A program made the position numbers and the translations under genes. Of a DNA stretch of 64,000 bases, positions 1 to 8,383 are shown one piece after another. The stretch is from a virus. Location: positions 1-64,000 of the IMG/VR virus record IMGVR_UViG_3300018429_000003; one strand, 5' to 3'. The notes under the pieces are model-generated. The model searched no databases. It was given only the letters and a program-made list of their open reading frames with translations, and was not told where the DNA came from. How positions within the stretch are numbered: position 1 is the stretch's first letter; each line of letters starts with the position of its first letter.

Positions 1-339
1 CAGACGAAGATCATGCAGGGCTCAGTTGGCACGTTTAAGTTTGGCCAGAGCTTTGGATTCTTGCGCGGTTGCCTGGTAACCATCGGAATCCCCTTTGAAG
101 AGGCGCGACCTCAGGCTTGGCAGAAGCTACTCGGCTGCATGACACGAGGCGAGAAAAACGTGAGTAAAAGGAAGGCTCAGCAGTTATTTCCGCAGTTGAC
201 AATAACTCACGCAACGGCAGATTCACTTTGCCTTGCCGAATACGGAAGAAGAGTTAAAGCCGGTGGTCCACTGTTCGCCGGGAACCCCACCAACAGAAAC
301 GGCGCCGCCATGGGAGACGGCCCATCAATAACCACTTAA
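1..339 (+). CDS. RuvC-like phage Holliday-junction resolvase, C-terminal part (5' truncated by window edge)
   Basis: The frame is open from base 1 and stops at 337-339, so the N-terminal half with the first catalytic acidic residues lies outside the window. The visible part has the FKFGQSFGFLRG stretch, a PQAWQK segment and the closing ATADSLCLAEYGRR motif. In phage RuvC-family resolvases this last motif carries the final catalytic Asp. The enzyme would cut four-way junctions formed in replication and recombination before packaging, which fits a position a few kilobases before the terminase genes. Family assignment is by motif recognition only. Confidence 0.75.
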   Translation, partial: QTKIMQGSVGTFKFGQSFGFLRGCLVTIGIPFEEARPQAWQKLLGCMTRGEKNVSKRKAQQLFPQLTITHATADSLCLAEYGRRVKAGGPLFAGNPTNRNGAAMGDGPSITT

Positions 340-352
340 AAGGAGAATTCAA

Positions 353-748
353 ATGAACAAGTTACGAACGAACTACAACATTGTGCGCGAGGGCGCGAAG
401 CTCGTTTACACGATCCCCGCTACGGATGAATTGGTCGATTTTTCAATTGGCACCGATAACGGCAGCTCGTTGGGCGTTGAGCTGGTCCGAGAGAAAGGTG
501 TCGTCACGGTTACCGCAACCGCAAAGCAGCAGGGCTATGCAGCGCTGACCGTACTTGCATCGCGCAAGAGCGATGGCGTGCCGCTGGCGGTCTTTGGTGA
601 ACAGGTCTTTGTTGTGGGCCCTGAGCAGGCGCTACCGATTGCCGGGAGCATGGAGCCCAGACTGTCGGAGGTAGTTGCGCCTGTCGACACGTCGAAGACT
701 GAGACTGCAACTAAGGCAACCGCCCCGTCGTCAACCGCGAAGGTCTAA
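353..748 (+). CDS. unknown protein, 131 aa
   Basis: A ribosome binding site (AAGGAG) lies about 8 bases before the ATG. The protein is rich in beta-branched residues over its first 95 residues, then has a low-complexity Thr/Ser/Ala/Lys tail. No membrane segment, signal peptide or cysteine is seen. It follows the resolvase by 13 bases and probably shares its transcript. A small beta-structured domain with a disordered tail is plausible; no family was recognised. Confidence 0.6.
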   Translation: MNKLRTNYNIVREGAKLVYTIPATDELVDFSIGTDNGSSLGVELVREKGVVTVTATAKQQGYAALTVLASRKSDGVPLAVFGEQVFVVGPEQALPIAGSMEPRLSEVVAPVDTSKTETATKATAPSSTAKV

Positions 749-761
749 TCGGGGAGTGCCT

Positions 762-1040
762 TTGTCGTCAATCCCTCGTAAAGCTTTTCGAGAGCTAGAG
801 CGTAAGTCCATCGCTGTCCTCACCGCAGCTGGCTACGCTTGTTCGACCGTCTCCATTGACGCGTTCAATATCATCGGGATAGGCAGGAGCGATATCGTGC
901 TGGTGCAGACGACGGCGAACCACTGGCCGGATGCTAAGCAGTTGCGAGGGATGAAAGCTCTTACGGTACCAAGGAACGCGAAGCGTCTTGTTCATCGGTG
1001 GCGAGCATATGCCAAGACGCCGGAAGTGAGGGAGGTTTAA
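762..1040 (+). CDS. VRR-NUC-like small nuclease fold with altered catalytic residues
   Basis: The likely start is TTG at 762 with GGGGAG upstream; GTG at 756 would sit on that site. The 92-residue protein begins with a helix like those of small phage VRR-NUC proteins (RELERKSIAVLTAAGY). The core follows as FNIIGIGRSDIVLVQTTANHWP, with the ending VHRWRAYAKTPEVREV. Active relatives as I know them read F-D-L-x-A and L-V-Q-x-K; here the Asp is Asn and the Lys is Thr. This suggests an inactive DNA-binding derivative. The family call is moderate, the loss of residues is direct. Confidence 0.5.
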   Translation: MSSIPRKAFRELERKSIAVLTAAGYACSTVSIDAFNIIGIGRSDIVLVQTTANHWPDAKQLRGMKALTVPRNAKRLVHRWRAYAKTPEVREV

Positions 1041-1042
1041 CT

Positions 1043-1363
1043 ATGGAGAGACTAGAAGTCAGAGCGTCCCTGGAACTATGGAACGACGCGGTTGCTTTAC
1101 TGTTTCGGATACGAGGCCAACTCGGCGCACCGAACCAGTATGGCTCGAATATCATTATGTCTCAGATTGACGATCCCGCCGTGTCCATCCCGCCGACGTG
1201 CGTATTGGAGATGACGGCCGCACAGTCACTCATGGACCAGCTTTGGCAATGCGGCTTGCGACCGACTGAGGGCTCTGGCAGCGCGGGAGCCTTGCGAGCA
1301 GTCGAAAGCCATCGCGACGATCTAAGGAAGCTACTCTTTCATAAAGAAGGGATTCAATCATGA
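1043..1363 (+). CDS. unknown protein, 106 aa
   Basis: Starts at ATG 1043 after GGGAGGTT. The protein is mixed helical, with no cysteine cluster or membrane segment, and I recognise no family. It lies between two copies of an 18-bp leader (1020-1037 and 1364-1381), the second being the ribosome-binding region of the next gene. Gene plus leader may therefore have entered as one unit. Confidence 0.55.
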   Translation: MERLEVRASLELWNDAVALLFRIRGQLGAPNQYGSNIIMSQIDDPAVSIPPTCVLEMTAAQSLMDQLWQCGLRPTEGSGSAGALRAVESHRDDLRKLLFHKEGIQS

Positions 1364-1385
1364 CCGGAAGTGAGGGAGGTTGATT

Positions 1386-1688
1386 ATGGCGTCACGTCCA
1401 TGGCCATCTCAACTGATGGACCCAAGCTACAAATATCCGGTCGCGGTCGTCTTTCGCTTCTGGCATGCGCTGGTTACGTTGAAGTGGCTGCTTTCGAGAC
1501 TGTGTGTAATAGATAACTATTGTAAGCAGTGCGGAAAACGAGCGGAAGCATTTCAGATGGAGCAAGAGGTTTGGGATGTAGTAATGGCTGACGGCAAACA
1601 CCTGGAAGTCTGCTTTCACTGCTTTGACAGAATATCTCGCCGTCGCGGCTACTCGTTTGTTTACCGAATTACCGAAGCGTTGGACTGA
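1386..1688 (+). CDS. small protein with hydrophobic N-terminal region and two CxxC-type pairs
   Basis: ATG 1386 follows the repeated GAGGGAGGTT leader. Residues about 17-40 are hydrophobic (VAVVFRFWHALVTLKWLLSRLCVI). A CKQC pair and a CFHC pair follow about 40 residues apart, which would suit a zinc-binding domain. Membrane association of a small zinc module is possible. No family was recognised. Confidence 0.5.
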   Translation: MASRPWPSQLMDPSYKYPVAVVFRFWHALVTLKWLLSRLCVIDNYCKQCGKRAEAFQMEQEVWDVVMADGKHLEVCFHCFDRISRRRGYSFVYRITEALD

Positions 1689-1702
1689 GAGGAAAAATAA
1701 TC

Positions 1703-2734
1703 ATGACCTTAGCACTAGCTCGACTACCAAAAGACTTAGTTGCGCGAATCGAGAACAAAACATCAAAGAAGATTCTAACCTTCGGGCGCGACGGGTTGCC
1801 GGTATTCAACGGCGCAACGCTTGAAGAGCACGTGAGCGCGTGGACGCAGATTGACGAATCCCTCCAGTGCCGCTTTTGGGCGATGGGAGCGATTGCGGCC
1901 TCGTTGGTTTCGAAGCATAACGAGCAGACGATCGCGACGTTCGCCAATCACCCGCTAGTCAAGAGAAGCCCGCGCCGGATCCGGCAATACGCACAAACCT
2001 ATCGAGCTTTTCAAAATGGAAACCGGTTTCCGAGTTTGTCCTTTCGGCACCATAGTGTGGCCGCAACGACCAACAATCCTGTCCGTTTCGCCCAACTTGC
2101 CGCAGATAAGGGGTGGTCCGTACAAGAGCTTGAGAAGTGGATAAAGTTAAACGAGCCGAACCGTCAAACGCCCCGGCTCGTCGGGTTACCATCCCCTGGC
2201 GCGCCGACGCTCTCAGGTTCCGTTACCGTGATCGGAGACCTTCTGGACCCCGACGTTGAAGAGGCAGAACAGGAAGATTCAGAGCTTTCAGCCGAGGAAG
2301 TCGAACAGCTCCGGGCTGAGATTGAAAAGAGCCTTCGCGTATTGTCCGCGCTTCGTGATGGCTGTCAGAGTCCCTACCTCGTTAGTCGCTACATTGGTGG
2401 CTGGATTGAAGAGCTTGATTGGGAGTTGGCTGAGATAACGAAAGCGCCCGGTAAGTTCAGCGAGCGGGTAATGTCGCTGATTAACGCTGGGTGCTACGTT
2501 AAGGAACAGATTGCAGCGCGCGCGCGCGGTTCAGTTATCGACACTCAACAAGCCCTTGACCTGCTGAAGAAGCAGAGGAAGATTGAGCGCCGAAAGCAAC
2601 GCAAAACCCAGATGGCCAGAGGACTCCCAACGTACCTATGGATGCCGGTGGACATGCCTGCCGGCAGTGACCTGGATCTTGGTGGGCGGCCATCGTTCGA
2701 GAGCGAGGATGAAGGGAGTGAGGAGCATTACTGA
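1703..2734 (+). CDS. ParB/KorB-like phage DNA-binding protein
   Basis: The 343-residue protein starts at ATG 1703 with GAGGAAAAATAATC upstream. It opens with LPKDLVARIENKTSKK. In the middle are helix-turn-helix-like helices (RSPRRIRQYAQTYRAF) and a segment FRHHSVAATTNNPVRFAQLAADKGWSVQELEKWI, typical of ParB-type phage regulators. A long acidic, coiled-coil-prone region (about 185-300) follows. A role in transcription control or segregation is inferred; no ParB CTPase motif was identified, so a DNA-binding protein of unknown purpose is the safe reading. Confidence 0.5.
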   Translation: MTLALARLPKDLVARIENKTSKKILTFGRDGLPVFNGATLEEHVSAWTQIDESLQCRFWAMGAIAASLVSKHNEQTIATFANHPLVKRSPRRIRQYAQTYRAFQNGNRFPSLSFRHHSVAATTNNPVRFAQLAADKGWSVQELEKWIKLNEPNRQTPRLVGLPSPGAPTLSGSVTVIGDLLDPDVEEAEQEDSELSAEEVEQLRAEIEKSLRVLSALRDGCQSPYLVSRYIGGWIEELDWELAEITKAPGKFSERVMSLINAGCYVKEQIAARARGSVIDTQQALDLLKKQRKIERRKQRKTQMARGLPTYLWMPVDMPAGSDLDLGGRPSFESEDEGSEEHY

Positions 2735-2822
2735 ATTGATTGGGGTCTTCTCCGCGAAGCTTACCGGGACGTTAAGGATGCAAGGCAAAATATCACCAAC
2801 GCACATAAGGAGTTGAAACGTG

Positions 2823-3230
2823 ATGCTGGGTGAAACCATACAGGTGACAGTGTTAAGTCATGGCGTCGCGTTTGTGAATACGGACGCGGCCCGGCGGCTG
2901 CGCGAGGTTGGGGTTATTCGAAAAGGGACAGGAAAAATCACGAACTATCCTCTAAGCAAGTTGCAGGCGTTATATCTGAAGGGCTTTCCGCAGATACGCG
3001 ATTTGGACCACTACCGAGAATTAGTCGGCGATCCGCGTTCACCCGGGCTAATGTTCCACTTTACCCACGGGCAGACCGTAACGATGGTGCGACACGAGCG
3101 GGGCAAAAAGAAGGTTCTGTGGTACGCGGTCTTGGATACAGCGATAGGGTGTCGGGCGGACTTTCTTGAAGAGATGCAAAAGCTTGGACGCCTAAGGATT
3201 TCAAGTGTTCCCGCCCCACCGGGGCAATAG
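2823..3230 (+). CDS. unknown protein, about 135 aa
   Basis: ATG at 2823 (an overlapping GTG at 2820 is possible), preceded by AAGGAGTTGAAACG. The sequence has alternating beta and helical character, several basic patches (KKKVLWYAVLD) and no membrane segment. It is separated by about 90 bases from the ParB-like gene. No family was recognised. Confidence 0.5.
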   Translation: MLGETIQVTVLSHGVAFVNTDAARRLREVGVIRKGTGKITNYPLSKLQALYLKGFPQIRDLDHYRELVGDPRSPGLMFHFTHGQTVTMVRHERGKKKVLWYAVLDTAIGCRADFLEEMQKLGRLRISSVPAPPGQ

Positions 3231-3329
3231 TGCGGCCAATCAAAAATAAACCTCAGGTCCGCGCTATTCTTCAGGCTGACTTGGTTAACCATTTATGGTG
3301 TCAACGTTCACTTTGCAAAGGAGATGCGT

Positions 3330-3668
3330 ATGAGAAAAGGTTGGATTCCCGTTCTGGTAGTCACCGCTCTGATGGTGACGGCCAGCATTGCGCTCGCACG
3401 AGGAGCGCCGAGTGAAAAGGTATTTACCGATCAGGCTATTGTTTCGGTTGACCCGCCCGCTGTGGCAGGTGGTTCGCCGATGACAGTCGGCTTTGACGTG
3501 ACCCAAAACTACAGTACCGCCGTGATTCGCATTGGCAATGCGCAACCAATTACAGTCGATACTTCGACACAGGTGAGGCAGAGCACTACGGTCGCTGAAT
3601 ACGGTGTGACGTTGGGCGCCTACTCGGCACGCTCTGGCCCTTCACCCGACTTGGTGCTGCTGGCTTGA
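3330..3668 (+). CDS. secreted or membrane-anchored small protein
   Basis: ATG 3330 is 7 bases after AAAGGAG; ATG 3324 is too close. The N-terminus is a clear export signal: MRKG, a hydrophobic stretch WIPVLVVTALMVTASIALA and a small-residue cleavage region near ARG. About 80 residues of probable beta structure follow. An intrinsic terminator starts 35 bases after the stop, so this gene ends a transcription unit. No function assigned. Confidence 0.55.
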   Translation: MRKGWIPVLVVTALMVTASIALARGAPSEKVFTDQAIVSVDPPAVAGGSPMTVGFDVTQNYSTAVIRIGNAQPITVDTSTQVRQSTTVAEYGVTLGAYSARSGPSPDLVLLA

Positions 3669-3700
3669 ACGGTGAGCCGCCAAGAAACAGCAAAGAAGGT

Positions 3701-3730
3701 AAGAGGCTGGAGCGATCCGGCCTTTTGCTT
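3701..3730 (+). terminator. intrinsic terminator
   Basis: Stem AGGCTGGA (3704-3711) pairs with TCCGGCCT (3716-3723) around the tetraloop GCGA, with one G-U pair. Three more pairs form with the flanking AAG and TTT. The run TTTTGCTT follows. It separates the upstream small-gene cluster from the gene at 3797. Confidence 0.8.
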
Positions 3731-3796
3731 GTCTGAAAATAAATCCCCGTTCGCGGCTATGCTGACCGAAGAAAGCGAACAGTGAGCGGATGAGAG

Positions 3797-4297
3797 ATGA
3801 GCGATCCCGGCATGATTGGAGAGTCCAGCCTCGAAAAGCGGATGATCGAGAGCCTCCGCCGTCTTGATGAGAGGATCGACTCCGAGCGGCATCTGACAAA
3901 TGAAAAGTTTGCTCATTCAAAGAGCATTATAGAGGGCAACGATAAAAGATACGCAGAGCGATTTGAGGCACAGAAGGAAGCTAACGCGCAGCGATTCGAC
4001 GCCCAAGAGGTAGCTAACAAGTACGATCAGGAGAAATCCAACGAATTCAGAGGCGCGTTAGAGGACGTAGGAAAAAGGCAGATGCCTCGCACCGAATGTG
4101 AGGCGATGTTTAAAGCGATATCGGAGAACGCTAACGCCGCCATACATGCCAACAGTGAAAAGATTGCGGCGCTTCAGGCGAGACTGGATCGAAACGAAGG
4201 ACGCGGGAGCGGGTTTGATGCGGGATGGAAGATATTGATCGGAGTAGTCGCATTGGCCGCGGCGCTGCTTACAATCTTTTTAGGACTGAAGCCGTGA
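3797..4297 (+). CDS. coiled-coil protein with C-terminal membrane anchor
   Basis: The 166-residue protein is helical and highly charged (repeating ERFEAQKEANAQRFDAQ). It has the phage motif NEFRGALEDVGKRQMPR and ends in one membrane segment, about residues 144-162 (ILIGVVALAAALLTIFLGL). This plan is common in phage lysis and late regions, where the anchor leaves the coiled coil in the cytoplasm or periplasm. A holin- or spanin-associated role is possible but unproven. It is the first gene after the terminator at 3701. Confidence 0.6.
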   Translation: MSDPGMIGESSLEKRMIESLRRLDERIDSERHLTNEKFAHSKSIIEGNDKRYAERFEAQKEANAQRFDAQEVANKYDQEKSNEFRGALEDVGKRQMPRTECEAMFKAISENANAAIHANSEKIAALQARLDRNEGRGSGFDAGWKILIGVVALAAALLTIFLGLKP

Positions 4298-4310
4298 GGG
4301 AGGTAGGTTG

Positions 4311-4367
4311 ATGCAGTGTGACGACCGGATTCACTACTACCGGATAGTAAACATGGGAGACGAATAA
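4311..4367 (+). CDS. 18-residue leader peptide or micro-gene
   Basis: ATG 4311 follows GTGAGGGAGGTAGG. The frame ends in a TAATG overlap with the next start at 4367, a geometry typical of translational coupling. The product is too short for family assignment. It could be a real micro-protein or a leader. Confidence 0.35.
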   Translation: MQCDDRIHYYRIVNMGDE

Positions 4368-4630
4368 TGGAAAGAAATCAAGTGGCGACGGTTGATCCTA
4401 CTGCTAGGTGGAGCGGTATTACAGACGAAGATTACATACATATCTGCATTCAGGCGTCACACTGGGACGGATTGCCCGAGGCGTTTAGGCAGACACAAGA
4501 AGCCATTGAGCGCAACCCGCAACCGATACCAAGCGTGGAAGATCTGAAAGGATTTAAGGAAAAGTCTTTGTTAAAAATCTTCGTGGGTCAGACGTATCCA
4601 ATGGAGTGCGTGTTTACCATTCCGTTTTGA
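4367..4630 (+). CDS. unknown protein, 87 aa
   Basis: Start ATG overlaps the stop of the 18-codon frame. The protein contains the segment ITDEDYIHICIQASHWDGLPEAFRQTQEAIE, which looks helical. There is no signal or membrane segment. No family was recognised. Confidence 0.5.
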   Translation: MERNQVATVDPTARWSGITDEDYIHICIQASHWDGLPEAFRQTQEAIERNPQPIPSVEDLKGFKEKSLLKIFVGQTYPMECVFTIPF

Positions 4631-4650
4631 GAGGCGGGAGTGAGCGCCCT

Positions 4651-4908
4651 ATGGACTACATGCAATGCGATCCGAAAGATATACCTGAGTGGAAAGGGGC
4701 GGAATTGATGGTTGATAACGGCAACGGATATGTGCCCGTTTCCCATGTTCACAGTTGGGTTGTTTGCAAGGCGTGGGGGCCAGCGTATGTTTGGTGTAGC
4801 GATTGCGATACCAGCCGGGACTTCACTCGGGATGAACTGAGTCGGCATATCCAGGTACTTAATGGGCAGATGTCTGTAGATGAATTCATGCGAAGGTTGA
4901 ACGGCTGA
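4651..4908 (+). CDS. small zinc-binding-type protein
   Basis: ATG 4651 after GGCGGGAG. Cysteines occur at MQCD, VVCK and a CSDC pair, together with SHVHSW, so a compact metal-binding fold is likely. The C-terminal helix (RDELSRHIQVLNGQMSVDEFMRRL) may mediate contacts. Function unknown. Confidence 0.5.
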   Translation: MDYMQCDPKDIPEWKGAELMVDNGNGYVPVSHVHSWVVCKAWGPAYVWCSDCDTSRDFTRDELSRHIQVLNGQMSVDEFMRRLNG

Positions 4909-5089
4909 AAACAGGAGCGGGCTGCCCCCGAAGAAGCAGCCCAACTGTCACGCACGCCCAATCCGATCAAAGACTCGGGCGCACGCGGCGGGATACAATA
5001 AACCGAAATCCCCGAAAAGGACAGAATTCAGCACACAGATAGCAGAGGATTGAAACGATGTACTCGCTGAGTTTTGACACGCTGGGGAC
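4909..5089. other. intergenic region with a GC hairpin
   Basis: About 180 bases without a convincing gene. GGGCTGC (4919-4925) and GCAGCCC (4936-4942) form a perfect 7-bp stem, but no T run follows, so termination would be weak. A 20-codon frame at 5058-5120 overlaps the next start and is not supported. Nothing else recognised. Confidence 0.4.
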
Positions 5090-5599
5090 ATGCGAAACCG
5101 AAAAGAAATCGACCAATTGAGTGCACACTCACGCGCAACCAAAGCATCAGGAAGGCATAATGGCAACGGAAATACCTTGCCTGTCAATTTGCACTTTCCA
5201 GAACCTCAACCGGAACAGCCAGATTCGCGTGAGCCTAAAGGTTGGCGCGAATACTTCCCCCACTGGGAGACTCTCAGCATGGCCGGCGGCAAGACGATAG
5301 AAAAGGGCTTTGTAATCACACCTGGCATTGCCGCAGTTCTCTTGGCGGCATTCCTCGCTGTTCTGGGTTGGGCGTACAAGTCCAGCACGGCGGATTCGCG
5401 GGAGACACGGGATTCGATCATCCGCATGGAGACGATGCTTGACGAGCGGACGCGAACCTTTGACGCGCAACAAGCAAAGTTGCAGGCCGAGATCAAGGAA
5501 GAGCGCGACATGGGGCAAGTCTATCGCGAGCGGCAGAATGAGAAGATGATGAAAATCACGCTGGCGATGCAGGCGAACGGAATTAAACTCAACCAGTGA
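5090..5599 (+). CDS. single-pass membrane protein with coiled coil
   Basis: The 169-residue protein has a Pro-rich, soluble N-terminal third, a membrane segment at about residues 78-98 (VITPGIAAVLLAAFLAVLGWAY), then a long charged helix (RDSIIRMETMLDERTRTFDAQQAKLQAEIKEERDMG broken here into its parts: a heptad-like coil). The arrangement resembles phage i-spanin or holin-accessory proteins. It may act with the similar protein at 3797. Assignment to lysis is an inference from topology. Confidence 0.5.
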   Translation: MRNRKEIDQLSAHSRATKASGRHNGNGNTLPVNLHFPEPQPEQPDSREPKGWREYFPHWETLSMAGGKTIEKGFVITPGIAAVLLAAFLAVLGWAYKSSTADSRETRDSIIRMETMLDERTRTFDAQQAKLQAEIKEERDMGQVYRERQNEKMMKITLAMQANGIKLNQ

Positions 5600-5609
5600 G
5601 GGTAATTAA

Positions 5610-5849
5610 ATGGGCGGCACTGCATGTAAAAAGATAATCTTAAACGGCCTCGTGATCGAGACGCTAACGAGCCACGTTCGAGAAGCTGCTGAGAAAGCGG
5701 ACGCAGCTGGCGAGTACATGGAGAACTCGAAAGAGATCGTTGGGATCTTTAACGATATGGAAGACTTAGCTTTCAAGGCCGCACATCTTTACCTCAAGGG
5801 CACCGGATTCGAAGGACCGTGGCCGCACAGTTTGCAAATCAAAATCTAA
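5610..5849 (+). CDS. unknown protein, 79 aa
   Basis: ATG 5610 is preceded by GAGGGTAAT. The protein is helical and mildly acidic, with VREAAEKADAAGEYMENSKEIVGIFNDMEDLAFKA in its middle as the longest helix. No membrane segment or motif was recognised. Confidence 0.45.
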   Translation: MGGTACKKIILNGLVIETLTSHVREAAEKADAAGEYMENSKEIVGIFNDMEDLAFKAAHLYLKGTGFEGPWPHSLQIKI

Positions 5850-5935
5850 TTCCTGGCGCCGTTCCCCTTGCCGACGCCGCCGGAGAGTTAGTCCTCAGAA
5901 ATAAGATTTCAATTCACAGTACGCTGAGCAATAGA

Positions 5936-6376
5936 ATGATTAAAGCTCAACAGATAGATGTCGTCACTCACGAAAGGAAGCTATGCCCGACTTGTGTCAG
6001 GCTGCTTGATGTGGCGATGTTTCGAGATCCCTCAATTTGCATCGAGTGCTGGAATCTGAAGGGCGTCCGCCCGAACGAGAGAAGACCCTTACCCGCGAAA
6101 CTAAGAGAACGCAGTAGCCGACTTGAGCGGGTCTACGGGATCACGTTTAGCGAATACCGGAAAATGTATCAGGCTCAGGCCGGTAAGTGCGCGATTTGCG
6201 AGACGGAGCGGCCTTTAAGCGCGGATCGTCCGTTGCCGTTCGGAGTTGACCACCACCACGATACTGGGCAGATTCGTGGTTTGCTCTGCACAAACTGCAA
6301 CGCGGGGCTTGGAATGTTCAAAGACATGATAGAACGATTCGATAACGCTAAAGCCTACCTGGAGCGGTTCAAGTGA
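5936..6376 (+). CDS. endonuclease VII-like HNH recombination endonuclease
   Basis: The core YGITFSEYRKMYQAQAGKCAIC ... VDHHHDTGQIRGLLC ... CNAGLGMFKD is the endonuclease VII/HNH pattern: paired CxxC zinc ligands around a D-H-x-H catalytic loop. An extra N-terminal zinc ribbon (LCPTC, ICIEC) precedes it. I chose ATG 5936; a GTG at 5819 in frame would add 39 residues but overlaps the upstream gene. Such enzymes resolve branched DNA or assist terminase, and its place just before the terminase pair fits that role. Confidence 0.8.
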   Translation: MIKAQQIDVVTHERKLCPTCVRLLDVAMFRDPSICIECWNLKGVRPNERRPLPAKLRERSSRLERVYGITFSEYRKMYQAQAGKCAICETERPLSADRPLPFGVDHHHDTGQIRGLLCTNCNAGLGMFKDMIERFDNAKAYLERFK

Positions 6377-6822
6377 GAGTCTCACGGGGTAAAAGTCCTC
6401 GTGTGTCGGACAGTACAAAGCGGACGCCTCAACGCGCGCGCGTGGCCCCAAAGCGTGTAGCTCCAAAGCAAATAGATAACTCCTGGCACCAGCGGTTCAT
6501 CCGTAGTTACGCGAAAACGGGCAACATCACTCTCTCCTGTAAGGCGGCCCGAATTGGTCGGCAGACTTACTACGAGCACTTGGCGAAGGATGCGCAGTTC
6601 CAGTTGGCCGTAGATGTAGCGAAAGAGGAAGCGCTCGACGAACTGGAAGCGGTAGCCCGAAAGCGCGCGCTCGATTCCAGTGACTTTCTAATTAAATTCC
6701 TTTTGGAGAACCTTCGACCCGACGTTTACCGGCAAACCATTCGCAACCAGCACAGCGGGTCTATAGCAGTCGATGTCAGTCAACTTTCAGACGACGAACT
6801 CCGCAAGCTCGCTCAAGGTTAG
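6373..6822 (+). CDS. terS: small terminase subunit
   Basis: The GTG start at 6373 overlaps the upstream stop. After a basic 35-residue tail comes a helix-turn-helix segment (FIRSYAKTGNITLSCKAARI, then GRQTYYEHL). It is followed by a helical oligomerisation region with VARKRALDSSDFLIKFLLENLRPDVYR, typical of TerS. It recognises the packaging site and recruits the large subunit. The last 50 bases overlap the start of the large-subunit gene, as is usual for coupled terminase pairs. Confidence 0.8.
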   Translation: MRVSRGKSPRVSDSTKRTPQRARVAPKRVAPKQIDNSWHQRFIRSYAKTGNITLSCKAARIGRQTYYEHLAKDAQFQLAVDVAKEEALDELEAVARKRALDSSDFLIKFLLENLRPDVYRQTIRNQHSGSIAVDVSQLSDDELRKLAQG

Positions 6823-8383
6823 AGCGCGGGCTGAGCTTGAACTGCGACGGCGGCATGCGGCTAAGAACTCACGTTACGATGCCTATCGAAGTGATCCGGT
6901 TCTGTATGCGAAGCGCGAGCTCGGGGTTGATTGGTGGGTAAAGCAGATAGAGGTTGCCGAGTCTGTAGTTAACAATCCCAAGACGTTCGTTAAAGCTTGC
7001 CACAGCGTAGGAAAAACTCATTTAGCCGGCGGACTCGTAAGCTGGCATTACGACTGCTTCAATCCTTCCATCACAAAGACTACGGCGCCGACGAAGGTTC
7101 AGGTGGTCGACCTCACCTGGAAGGAAGTTCGTCTTCAGCGCCGCGGCCGAAACATGCTCCCGAAGGCTGCGCGCATTGAATCCTTTCTACAGAACGGAGA
7201 CTTTGACCCTGCGCACTTCGCCGCCGGCTACACAGCCAAGGACGCCAACTCGTTTCAGGGTGACCATGAAGAGCACCTGTTAATCATGTTCGAAGAGGCG
7301 GTGGGAATTGAGGAGCAGTTCTGGACTGCGGCCGAGGGCATGCTTTCGTCAGGACCAGGTAACCGCTGGCTGGCGATAATGAATCCAACCGATACGAGTT
7401 CACATGCCTACCAGGAAGAGCTTTCGGGCGACTGGAATGTTATCAATATCTCTGCGCTCGAGCATCCGAACTTAGCCGCGGAGCTGCGCGGACTTTCAAA
7501 GCCTTTCCCGAAAGCCATCAGCTTGTCGTGGGTTGAAGAGCGGGTCCGAAAGTGGTGCACGCTAATTCAGGAGAGCGAGAAGAAGGCGAGCGACTTCTGC
7601 TGGCCGCCTCTCGATTATTGTCTTGAAAAAGGAATCGGACCGAAGTGGTATCGCCCGGGCCCGCTGTTTGAGGGTAAGGTTCTGGGGCGCTGGCCATCTC
7701 AGTCGACCGATTCAGTATGGTCCGAGGCGATGTGGCTTTCCGCGATCGAGGAAAAGCCGGATCTTCAGCGGAAATCGGAAGCGGTCCTTCCGGAGATTGG
7801 CTGTGACGTCGCACGCTTTGGTGACGACAATACGACAATACACGTACGCCGCAGCTGCGTGAGCATTCACCACGAATCACACAACGGCATGTCAACCTCA
7901 CAGACCGCTGGCCGTCTTAAGCAGATTGTTGACGAGGTCGCCAATCAAGCCAATTGCGAGAAAAATCAGATAGTAGTGAAAGTGGATGATGACGGAGTGG
8001 GCGGCGGCGTCATCGACCAACGAGGAGCGTACAACTTCGTCGGGTTATCAGCTGGGAGCCGTGCACTTGAGGAAGATAAGTATCCGAATCGCCGGAGCGA
8101 GTTTTGGTTCTCGACTGCAGCGCGCGCGGATGACAACCGGCTGGACTTCTCACACCTATCGCCGGAAGCGCTCACCGACTTGAGGCGTCAATTCATGGCG
8201 CCAAAGTGGAAGCTGGACAATCAGGGCCGTCGGGTCGTTGAAAAGAAGGAAGACACGAAGAAGCGAATCAAGCGCAGCCCGGACGATGCAGACGCTGTGA
8301 ACCTGGCATACGCACCAACCGGAATTGAGTTGCCGACGATTGGGCCAATCTCGATCACTCAAAAGAGTTCATGGAGGGTCTAA
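6773..8383 (+). CDS. terL: large terminase subunit
   Basis: The 536-residue protein is the packaging motor. ATPase motifs: Walker A CHSVGKTH (76-83) and Walker B LLIMFEEA (169-176), with TTAPTKVQV between. The RNase H-like nuclease has GCDVARFGDD (Asp345), VKVDDDGVGGG (405-407) and SPDDADA (504-507) as its acidic triad region. It cuts concatemeric DNA and drives it into proheads through the portal encoded at 18946. Length is within the usual range. Confidence 0.92.
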   Translation: MSVNFQTTNSASSLKVRARAELELRRRHAAKNSRYDAYRSDPVLYAKRELGVDWWVKQIEVAESVVNNPKTFVKACHSVGKTHLAGGLVSWHYDCFNPSITKTTAPTKVQVVDLTWKEVRLQRRGRNMLPKAARIESFLQNGDFDPAHFAAGYTAKDANSFQGDHEEHLLIMFEEAVGIEEQFWTAAEGMLSSGPGNRWLAIMNPTDTSSHAYQEELSGDWNVINISALEHPNLAAELRGLSKPFPKAISLSWVEERVRKWCTLIQESEKKASDFCWPPLDYCLEKGIGPKWYRPGPLFEGKVLGRWPSQSTDSVWSEAMWLSAIEEKPDLQRKSEAVLPEIGCDVARFGDDNTTIHVRRSCVSIHHESHNGMSTSQTAGRLKQIVDEVANQANCEKNQIVVKVDDDGVGGGVIDQRGAYNFVGLSAGSRALEEDKYPNRRSEFWFSTAARADDNRLDFSHLSPEALTDLRRQFMAPKWKLDNQGRRVVEKKEDTKKRIKRSPDDADAVNLAYAPTGIELPTIGPISITQKSSWRV

